Under the pieces are notes generated by a model. That model was given only the letters and a program-made list of their open reading frames with translations, searched no databases and was not told the DNA's origin. A DNA stretch of 64,000 nt, taken from positions 558,001 through 622,000 of the forward strand of contig JADNYV010000003.1 in the NCBI GenBank assembly GCA_015501055.1, given 5' to 3'. The position numbers and the translations under genes were made by a program. This document shows positions 36,901 to 47,800 of this stretch, in pieces; the stretch's first letter is position 1, and the number at the start of each line of letters is the position of its first letter. Origin of the DNA: Mucidula mucida. Taxonomy: Eukaryota; Basidiomycota; Agaricomycetes; Agaricales; Physalacriaceae.

Positions 36901-39900
36901 TAATTGATTAATTGACATCCAAATGCTCAAGGTGTACCGGTCAAATTCGAACAAACTGTGCTCTCTGTCGTTCAGGAGATGCCCGAAGCCATCTTTGTTG
37001 AAATTGGTCCGCATCCCGCACTCTCGTCCTACGTCTCAGGAATGGGAGCAAAGGCTGACAAAGTTGTCTGCCCCATGCGCCGTACAAAGAACGTGACGGA
37101 GTTTAATGAAATTACCGACTTGCTCTTGACCATCGGCAACCTGTCCACTCTCGGCGTCAACACGATCGACTTCCATGCTGTCAACGCCACCGACTCTCTC
37201 GAAATATCGAAGCCCCTTCCTGCGTATCCTCTGGCGCCGAAACCACTGCCCTTCTATTCTGAGAGTTCTCAACTGGCGATCAAGCAGAAACGCGCTCGCA
37301 AGGGACCCCTCAACCATGATTTCTTCGCGTTAAACGCGATGACGCATCCTGACCTTGCTGAGCATGTCATCAAGGGCGAACCAATCCTGCCGGCCACTGG
37401 GTTCTTCGAAATGGTACGAATCTTAGTCAAGCACTCTGTATTGATTGTTCCAAACGATTTCTCGTAGATTTTCGAGGAGGGTGCTCGTACTATCTGGGAC
37501 ATCGAGCTGCGCAGTTTGCTGCCACTCCTGCCGGAGAAAGTCTTGAATGTGGACGTCCAAATAGACGGTCACGCGTGGAGCATTGTATCCTCCTCAGGCG
37601 GTCGAAACGTGAGACGACTTGCCCCACTGGTCGATTTGTTACTGATAGTATATATCAGCCTCGACTTCATGCTACTGGGTTCATGACGAAGGAGGTTATG
37701 GACAAGGACCTTGGACCTATAGATCTGGATGCTATCCGCGCGCGCTGCACGCCTGCAGACATTACCAGTGAGTATTTTCATTCTTATTCACAGTTAGGGA
37801 ACCTGATCATCTGCATGACCAGACCTTTACGCTGTCCTTGATTCTACTGCGGCTTTCGGTCCTCTTTATCGTCGGATTGAAGCGTGTCTTGAAGGCGACC
37901 ACGAAATTCTTTTCCAGGTCCGCGGTAATGCCCCAGAGCTCACTGAGTAAGTTTTCCTGCGTTACTTGCTCGTAACGGTGTCTAATGTATAATCAGACAT
38001 TATAACTATGTCTTCCATCCATCGGTCCTAGATTCATGTATTCACGGCATTCTGCATCCTGTCTTCACTGGCAATGCGGACAAAAGCGTCTACTACTTGC
38101 CCTCACACATCGGTCGTGTAATCCTTTACGACCGTGCGATCGAGAAGGGAATTCCTGAGACGCTGTATTCATATGTGGTTCCGCACGACTGGACCCCCGG
38201 TACGTCAATTCAACTTGTGTCCTGATTATTTGAACGCTCAACAATTCGTTCAGAGTCTATTGCCTGCGACGCCTTCATTGTTAATGAGCGAGGCGAACGA
38301 CTTGTAACGTTGATCAACTGTGTCTTGTTCGTTGAATCAAATAGTTTTGGCTCTTATCCCCTCACACGTTCTATAGATCGAAACACTGGACCGGCGCGGT
38401 TCCTACACGGCCAGACACAAGTTACGAGTATGTCTACCAACCGCTTGGCATGCCTTCTGTCGAGCTCCCCCCGCCCCATGCAAAACAGCAAGACTATGCT
38501 TTCCTTGACGCTCTCGCCGACGCAAAGGTACGCCATTTCCTTGTCTTACACTTCAAGTCATTTATAGTCGAGAAGGCAGCGCCGGTGTCTGCAAATGGTC
38601 ATGCTAATGGGCACGCGCATGGCTCTGCTATGGACGCGACATCAGGAGACGATCATAAAGCCTTCAAAGAAATTGTGCACTCCATCGCGTCGGACGCGCT
38701 TGAGGTAAGCGTTACATTTCGCAGCACCTATCATAGGTGATAACACATCTATAGCGTAAACCGTCCTCAATCCTTGGTCTCTTCTCTTCCTCCCTGGATG
38801 CCACCGTGACAGCGGTCCGCCACATCCTGGGCCACGCTGCGAGTTCCGGAAAACAGGTTCTGCGTATTCTCGAGATCGGTGACGGTGAGTTTACATGTCA
38901 GCATGTCATGATTCCCCCGCTGATGTTTTTCTGTTAGCCACTGGATCGTTGTATAACCAGCTCACCGCTCTTGCTTCGGATTATCCTACTCTGAGGGTCG
39001 ATTATACTGCATGTGGACATGAGCACGCTTCGCCTGATCTGCGGACCACCTCTTTCAACATTGACGCTGTGTCGAAACAGACTGGCCTCTTGCCGTCCAC
39101 ATACGATATCATCATCGAGACTCACATGCTCGGTTTTGCAGCGGACCTTAAGCAGTCGTTGGAGTATTTGAATGGGCTCCTCGTACCTGGTGGCTTTATC
39201 GTCGCGCTTGAAGTCAACGGGGCTCCTGCAGCTGCTGGTGCTAAATGGTTGGATCAGGTCTTTTCGCCGCAAGGACGTTGGCAGGGTTTACGCTCTGGAA
39301 AGCAGCATCATCGGTGGTCTCTATCGGATTGGAATGACCAGCTGGCTCGCGCCAATTTCCGCGTTGTTGAGGCCACACGGGACGTCGAAAACGCTTTGTT
39401 TTTAACGCTACAGGCGCAGAAACCATCTCTGCCTCTCATCTCCTCCGCGGTAGAGTCTTCTTCAAACAATGAAGCACCAGTCATCTTCTCCTTCGAGCTC
39501 TCGCGTGCTCTGGAACTACAGAAGACTGTGCTAGCTTCCATGTCATCAGGAGCGAACCATTCCACGGTCTGGATTGAAGCAACTTCGGGATCCTTCAATG
39601 GCGCTGTTGCCACTGGATTTGCTCGGTCTCTAATGCGTGAGCTGGTAGCTGTCGAGATCCGATTGGTGCTCTTTGATCCAGTCTGGAAAGCCGAGTCCAA
39701 GATTGCTGCCATTCGCCAGCTCTCCAACCTCCCTTCCCTCGAATCAGAGGTTGCTCTTGATGCGTCGGGTGTGGTGTTGGTGCCGCGTCTGCGCTCCTAC
39801 GCCCCACGAGCTCCAGAATCCTTGGACCATGACAAATACTGGGTGGTGGAGCAGGCGAAAACGGTTGTTCAATCAGCACTTCCCTTGCCTGCGCCTCATC

Positions 39901-42900
39901 AGGTACTCATCAAGATATCGTCTCTTTCGGACACGGAGGGTGGGCTACGGGGTATTGTTGGAACAGTCGCGCGCAGCGGATCCTCGCAGTTCAAAGTAGG
40001 GGCTCGTGTAGTGTCCGTCGCGCCGTCTGCTCTGTCCAACTTCGTCCTCGTCCACGAGGGCCAGATCTCCCAAATTTCCGAGACCGCTGACGAGCGAGCA
40101 TCTGCGAATGTCGCCTTGCTGTTGGTTTTCGCAGCTCTTGGTCTTCGGCTTGACTCCAGGCCACTGGAGAGCTTACAGGAAATCCAAGTCGTCGTCCTTA
40201 ACACCGGCACGCTTGCCTCTTCCGTAGCGCATGTCTTGGAGCATCTAGGCGTCAGACCAGTTTTGGTTTCCCCTTCCCTTCCTTTGATCCTTCCTCGCCT
40301 ATCCCCCGGGGATGTTATTCTGTGCGGACTGTCTGCCGCCTCTGCTCGTACTATCCCTCGCATCGCTGGAGTTTCTGTCTTTAACTGGGAGGACGCAGAC
40401 CAAGGCGCCCTTACCGCCGTGACCCAAAACCCTTGGTTAGTCGGTACCACAATCAACGTGCACTTGACCAGCGCCGTTCAAAAGGTCAACGTGGACGACA
40501 ACTTGCTCACGCCCGAGCAATTGCTTCCGTCGAGTTTCGATGTCTCGCAAACTCTCGCTTTGGCGGAGGACAAGTTCTATCTCATTCTGGGTGGAATTGG
40601 CTCTTTGGGACTCCAGGTTGCTATCTGGATGTATCGAGTGAGTAATATCTTTTCTTGCGCTCTTCAATGCTAATGAGAGTTATATGGCAATAGAAAGGTG
40701 CACGTCATATCGCTCTTACCTCCCGAACAGGTGTTAGTCGCCTTGCCGGAGCCCAGAACAGAGCCATGCGTGGCGCCGTCGACTACCTCAAGAGCCTTCC
40801 TGATCTTGACCTTCGCCTGGAGGCGTGCGACGCCTCGTCGGTGGAATCTCTTACCAAGTTGATCAACTCGCTGGACCATCCCCTTGCAGGTTGCCTGTTC
40901 ACAGCAGCCGTCCTATCCGACCGATTGTTCTTAAAGCAAGATGCCGAAAGCTTCCCCATCCCTTTCAAGCCGAAGACTGACGCGTATTTCGCCCTGGAGA
41001 AGGTCGTCGCCATCGAGAAACTTGACTTCTTGCTCGCTGTCTCCTCTGTGGCCGGTTTTGGCGCCGCCGGGCAAACGAACTACGCTAGGTAAGCTTTCTC
41101 TCTCTACCTGGCCTTCTGTTCATGCACTTATCGCTGCGATAAGCGCGAACACGGGTATCGAGTATCTAACGGGACGCTATCCCAACGCCTGGTCCTTCGT
41201 GGCCCCTGGAATCGCAGATTCCAACGTTGGTTTTGACTTATTCACTTCAGCAAATTCCCATATAGAGATGTGGGAATCATCGACCATGAACAGCTACGGT
41301 ATGTGAACCTCCTCTGCGTTGATCGTGAATATTCCATTGAACACCTTGACCTGCAGAGATCTGTCTCTGCCTCGAGGACGGACTTTTGCGCATGGCCAAT
41401 GAACGCATCTCCATCTACGTGCCCAACCTCAACTGGGATGCCATCTACAATTCCGTCAGCGAGTCTCCTCTTTACAATCACCTCGTCAAGTTGGACGCCG
41501 CACAAGAGGATCTAGAGGTCGAAGACCCGTACCAGGTTCTCCAGGAGATTGTTCTCAAATTTGTCGATGCTTCTGAAGACGAGTTTGAGAAAAATGTTCC
41601 CCTCACGTCGTACGGGTAAGTCGCTCTCTGTGTTGCTTTCAATTAGTTCATTGTGCTCAATGTGTCACTCTCCAGTCTTGACTCTCTTTCTGCTGCCAGA
41701 ATGTCAACCGCCCTGAAGCCGTATCTTGCCATTACGCAGATCCAGCTGTTGGGTGACCTCAGTCTTGATGATCTTGTCGCAAAGATGGGAGACACGAAGC
41801 GCACAGCGGTGGACGAACACGTAGTCAGCACGACGGAACGGCCGTTCGCATGGGACGCACTGCATCAACCTGGGCAGACGATCCTGAAGCTGATCATTGG
41901 AAGTGGGACGCCTCTTATTATTCTTCACGGTGGCGCAGGCGACATCGCTGCTTTCAGAGCTATTCAAGAGCAATTTACGACTCCACTCTGGGCTATCCAG
42001 CCGACTCCGGAGGCTCCCCTTGACACTGTTGACACTCTCGCTCAATTCTACTTTGAGAAGATCAAAGAAGCGCGACCTGCCGGTCCCTATCGTATTGCTG
42101 GATTCTCTGCCTCAAGTATGGTTACGCTTCGACTTGCTCAACTCTTAGAAGCCAACGAAGACGAGATTGTGCAGCTGAGTTTCGTCGACCACTTCCCGAT
42201 GCTTTTCACCTCCCCTGTTCACGGCTTCACGGAAGATTTCAAGACCTTCGAGGAACTGGCCATATATGGGAGACAAGCTAGTGTGGCCATGGTCGCAGAC
42301 TGTTGCAGTCGAGACTCAGCACCCGCTCGCCGCCTATATGGTGAGAATCTGGTAGCGGCCTCCAAAGGGCTTCCCTCTGCCGCAAACGCACTCGAATCCT
42401 GGGAGTGGATCAAGAAGACCACGGCCATGAATCTGAAGCAGGTGGTTGAGTTGGGAGGCGGATGGGCTGTCTGGGCTTCTACCGACGCAAAGACCCGTGA
42501 GGCGACTGCGAGACGCAGCATGCTCGAGGAGATCGCCAAAGTCCGGACCCCTATGACCGTTCTGGTCGCGAATTGGGGATTACGCTCACTCCTTTCATCG
42601 GATTGGAACGACTTGGGTATTTCTCTGAGTCAACGGGAGTGTCAAACCTCGTACTATGAGTCGGGTCACTTCGACATCTTTGAGAAGTCAGACTTCTCGC
42701 GTAGTCTCGAGCTCGATTGGGTCGAGCCACACCCGGAACACAAGCTTGCTTCGATGGTCCACAACCCCGCCATGAAAGATCTCAGGGTGATGTTCAAAAT
42801 CTTGGACACGATGGCGCTGCGGGTCATGGCGGACACCGTTGGTCAACATCCTCGTGTGGGATCGGAGGTACGTGCCGAGCCTCGTTATGAGGGAAGATAT

Positions 42901-43887
42901 TGACTCGCCAACAGATCAGTCGCCAGCGGTTGTACGACGCAACAGAAGAGTTTGTTCGCACACAATCCAAAGCACATGGACGGAAGAGGAATACGAACGC
43001 TCCAAGGCGCTCTTCCCGCTGTACTTCGAGACGACAGATCGTATTGCAAAGGTACACCCGTCCGTGATGGAATCGCCAGCGGTATGTGCAATGATTTATG
43101 TTATCAATCTTTGCAAGTTATTCATAGTACACTAGGCCGCTGTTGGAGCGTTGTATTCCGACGACATGATCGACGGCTTCTATCGCGAAAACAGGGTGTT
43201 CACTAGTATGAACCAAGAGGCTGCGAAGACCTTCAAGTCACTCGTCTCGTCTCCTGACTTCGGAAAGCAGCGTCCTATCAGGGTATTGGAAGTCGGTGCA
43301 GGTCTGCATCCTGTCTTTGTATTTTCGATGATCCTGTTGACAGTGTATCTTTAGGTGTCGGTGGATTGACGAAGTTCCTCGTCGAGGCCTTGTGCGACAT
43401 GCCCAACGCTGATGTTGAATATACAGTCACGGATCTTTCTTACTCCTTAGCCAGCAGCTTGGCGCAATCCTTCTCCTACAAGAACATGGTCGCGAAGATG
43501 TATGACCTCTCGAAGACGCCAAGCGAACAGGGAATTCAGTTGGGCCACTACGACATAATAACCGGCTTGAACGTTATCCACGCCGTGCCGAACCTCGACG
43601 CCACCCTTCATGACCTCAATTCCCTGCTCGCGCCTGGTGGCCGCATCCTCATCGTCGATACCGATGGCACAGCCCGGAGCTCAAGTCCACCTCGCCCAGG
43701 AGCGATTTGGAACGACTTTATCTGGGGCTGCTTCCAAGGGTGGTTCGGGTACACCGATGATCGCATGCATTGTACTATCGATGAGAAAGAGTGGCGGAAG
43801 CGTCTCACAGCGACAGGGTACTCCAATATCCAGGTCTGCCACGAAGACGCAGGAACTTGTATCTTGTTCGAAGCTGAGAAAGCTTAA
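33939..43887 (+). CDS. stpks1: Highly reducing polyketide synthase with C-terminal hydrolase and methyltransferase
   Basis: Iterative type I PKS of roughly 2,800 residues over more than 20 exons. KS: DTACSSS with Cys at 34628-34630, ECHATGT (His 35250) and GNIGHTE. AT: GHSAGE, Ser 36386. [12 protein letters not shown] (His 37363) and LDSCIHG (Asp 38031). CMeT at about 38.8-39.4 kb has the altered motif EIGDATG. An ER-like region at 39.8-40.4 kb lacks an NADPH motif. [36 protein letters not shown], Ser 41683. After the ACP come an alpha/beta-hydrolase (GFSASS, Ser 42106; GHFDIF) and a methyltransferase (VLEVGAGVGG). This C-terminal pair is the hallmark of the strobilurin PKS, which extends benzoyl-CoA to the prestrobilurin A tetraketide. 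One base seems missing at about 42969-42973 between hydrolase and methyltransferase. Confidence 0.93.
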
Positions 43888-44833
43888 AATCGCGTCGGTT
43901 GCGGTATTGCTGTCATGTATCATGTATTTCTCCTCCATCTACGCACATCATATCTATTCGCTACACCAATGTTTCAATGTAGAGTTCTGCTTAATTGTAC
44001 CAATATCATGATGCATTCACTGTAACACCCGGAAGCATATATTTAAATGCGAATCCTGGCAATCTTTCCTGATTGTGTGTCTTTTGAGCTGCAAGATGAG
44101 AGACTTGGCAATATAACTGACCACAGGTACTCGATCCGTTGAAAGCGACTGGCGGTAATGACGCCACACCTACATCGTACAAAAGAGCGGAAGCCGGACC
44201 GTGACGGTCCTTGATCGTCTCGCCGCTAGCAGATCTTGTAGTCGACTGTCTTCACTGGACTTTCTCGATGAAATGCAGCTAGCTGTGGTAAGAATTGAGT
44301 AAGACTGCAGTAAGGTCGTGTCCAGCGCATGTTTCGCCCTCTTTGCTCCGCACACGACTTTGTTCAACAGCTGCTAGTGTGTTCCAACGTTCTCTTGAGG
44401 GGCTCCTCTTCTGTGAGTTCTGTTCCGCGCCTAGCGCTCTAGTCCTGGCGAAGTCGATTGAATTGTGTCTGCTACTTACGACATCGTAGCATGATGTTGA
44501 AGGAAGAAGCATTCAGGATGTATCTTTGGTGTGTTGACTCTAACCAAACGCTTTGTTGATGTTAAGTAGTGTATGCAACTACTTCAACAGCTAATATAGT
44601 CGAACGTGAGTTCGGCATAATCGGTCAGATTCGCGGCAGTGAGACGAGGTAGAATGACTAGAATGGCAGCAATTAGTTTGACTGGTTAATTAATCGGGAG
44701 TGCCTTTGGTTGCGCACTACAGATGCCGACTAAATCGGACCGATGACCGATATTTAATCTTACCAAGCGTGTAGCTTTCCTCCTACGCTCGTCGCTCGCC
44801 ATCTCGTCCTCTTTCACGCCATCTGTCGTAATA
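43888..44833. promoter_or_regulatory. Intergenic region, PKS 3' end and ABC transporter promoter
   Basis: 945 bp with no exon. The noteworthy element is the perfect 15-bp palindrome at 44196-44210. Confidence 0.5.
44196..44210. promoter_or_regulatory. 15-bp palindrome GGACCGTGACGGTCC, candidate regulator site
   Basis: Two perfect 7-base arms (GGACCGT/ACGGTCC) around a central G, about 620 bp upstream of the ABC transporter start. The shape fits a dimeric binding site. Half-sites recur before the PKS. Confidence 0.42.
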
Positions 44834-47800
44834 ATGGCTGCCTGCCGCGACATTGAAGGCTGGGCCGTGGTTTCCGGCCAACGTCCATTTGATCTCACGC
44901 CATGCTTCGAGGAGGGCATCATCCTATCGACGCTTTACACGGCGCTTCTTGTGTTGTCGGTGTTGCGCTGTTTCACAACATTCCTCAAGGAAAAACAAAA
45001 TTTATGCAACACAAGTCGATGGTTATTGCGCGCAAAGCTTGTACGTACATTTCAAGCTCATTGCGGCAGTACTCACGCAAGAATAGGTCTTGCTCACCTT
45101 GGCGTTCTGCGTGGGCATCGCCAATCTTTGTGTCGCCATTTACCTCCACAAGTTGTCCCGGTGCTCCAGTCTTATATTCTTGAACCGGTCTCTATCGCTG
45201 GTGCCATATTCCTCACATACTATAACCACACGCGAACACGTAGCTCGTCGACGCTCCTCCTGATATATTGGCCAGTGTACCTCTTGGGCCTGGCCATATG
45301 GGTTCGAACTACGTTGTCTAGCGGCTCCCATATTTCGCGTGTTACCCTTGTCTTGAAAACCACAACCAGTGGTTTAGGCCTCTTGGCATTTTTCTTGGAG
45401 TGTATAGGTCCTGAGCAGGTGCCAGGGAAAGAAAACAATGAGAACGCACCATCCGAGAGCCCTATCATTACCGCTAACATTTTCAGTATCTGGGTATGTG
45501 CGTCTTGGGAGCTTTTCTATTCGGTTAACCAACATAATTTTCAGTTTTTTGAGTGGATGACGCCACTTATGAAGAAGGGTGCCTCACAGTTTATCACCGA
45601 GAACGATTTGCCGTCTCTACGACCTGCAGATGATTCCATACGCTTGAGCGGATGTTTAGAACGCGCACTTAAGAAGCAGTTCGTCACAAACCCATTGTCA
45701 TTTAAAGGGGCTGACACACTTGTAGTGCGCTGTGGAAAGCCCTCTTCGTCGCTTATGGCCGTCCATACGGTATTGCCGCTGGCATGAAGCTTGTGTCAGA
45801 CTCACTTGCGTTTCTACAGCCTCAACTTCTGCGATGGCTTCTCTCGTACATTTCGCACTATCAGATGGATAACGCTTCATCGTCTCGTCGCCATCCACTG
45901 GAAGGTTTCTCTATAGCGGTTCTCATGTTCATCGCGTCCATCGCGCAGACCGTAATCCTCAATCAGTATTTCCAGAGGACGTTTGAAACCGGGTATGAGA
46001 TTCCTTTGGCCAAAAGACGCACCTAATTCCAGCTAGAATGCGAGTCCGCGCAGGCTTAGTATCAGTAATCTACAACAAGTCGCTGGTGCTTTCCAATGAT
46101 GAGCGTACCCGCGCGTCTGGCGACATCGTCAACCTCATGTCCGTGGACGCGACGAGGCTCCAAGACTTTTGCACATATGCTCTCATCGCGATTTCTGGTC
46201 CCTTCCAGGTTTGTCGCATCGGACTTTGGGACTTGACCTCGCATCTTATTCCCACCTTTTCAGATCACCTTGGCTTTCGTTTCTTTGTACAACCTCTTGG
46301 GATGGGCTGCGTTCGTAGGTGTAGCTATCATGGTCATCTCGGTTCCTCTGAACACATGTGCGTACTCTTTTAGACGCGTTAATCCCCAATCTGAAATTTG
46401 GTAGTCATCGCCCGAATTTTGAAGCGGATGCAAGAGCAACAGATGAAGAATCGTGACAAGAGGACGCGACTCATGAGTGAGCTACTGTCCAACATGAAAA
46501 GGTTTTTACTTTCTTACCTGAATGGCTCCGAGGATTTATTGCCGTATAGTATCAAGCTGTATGCGTGGGAGTATGCATTCATGCGCAAGATTCTTACTGT
46601 GCGCAATGACATGGAAGTGAAAATGCTGCGGAAGATTGGTATCGCTACTGTGAGTAGCACGTTGTTCTGACATTCTGTTACTTGACAGGTCGTGCTAGTC
46701 CTTGAACATGATGTTGTGGAGCGGTATCCCTCTACTCGTCGCCTTCAGTTCTCTCGCAGTGGCCGCAGTGACTTCTTCACAGCCTATAACCTCAGATATC
46801 ATTTTCCCTGCGATTTCTCTTTTCATGTTGTTACAATTTCCTTTAGCTATGGTTCGTCTCATTCGTACATGAAATGCTTCTATCCGGTTAACAAGTGAAC
46901 AGTTCAGCCAAGTGACCTCAAACATAATTGAAGCTATCGTTTCCGTCAAGCGACTAGCAGAGTTTTTGGGAGCCGACGAGTTGCAGGTTGACAATCGGAA
47001 AGTGATCGAACGGCCCAATCTACAACCAGGCGACGAGGTACCTACTTATCTTTCATTCAATCCGACTTTCTCTGATGCACTCTAGGTTCTTTCCATCAAG
47101 AATGCCGATTTCGTCTGGTCAAAGGACGCTGTTGAGCCTACGCTAGAAGATATCAATCTATCAGTAAAGAAAGGGCAGTTGCTCGGTGTCCTGGGCAAAG
47201 TTGGTTGTGGCAAGGCGAGTCCATTGACCTGCCGACCGCTTTGAACATGACGTAATTCGGCTTGACAGACAAGTTTACTTTCGGCCGTAATCGGAGATAT
47301 GACTAGGAAGGAAGGGGAACTTGTGGTCAATGGTACCATTGCATACGCGCCTCAAAACCCTTGGATTCTTTCTGCAACTGTCAGAGAGAATATATTATTT
47401 TCTCATGTTTACGAAGAGACCTTTTACAACTTGGTGATCGAAGGTCTGTCGAAGGGCGTTACCTATGCACGTTTTTTTTTTTTTGCTGAAGACATCTTCA
47501 GCCTGTGCCCTCGGACCGGACCTTGCGCTGTTAGCACAAGGGGATTTGACGGAAGTAGGAGAAAAAGGCATCACTGTACGTCCGTAATCGACATATGCTG
47601 GAGAAATTTATCGTGTTCGCCAGCTTTCTGGTGGGCAACGTGCCCGCATCGCCCTTGCGAGAGCTGTCTATGCTCGGGCCGACCTGTAAAGTAATCCCTC
47701 TGGCTTCGACTCACGCTGACACCCCATGTAGTGTCTTGTTAGACGACGTCTTAGCAGCAGTCGATAGCCATGTAGCTCGCCATATTTTCAGTGCGCTTCT

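Noticed and set aside
39899..40456. 185-codon antisense frame inside the PKS
   Set aside because: Shadow of the PKS coding frame; Arg/Ser/Thr-rich composition typical of antisense frames.
33939..43887. PKS-NRPS hybrid or non-reducing PKS
   Set aside because: No condensation or adenylation domain and no SAT or PT domain; DH and KR motifs are present, so it is a reducing PKS.
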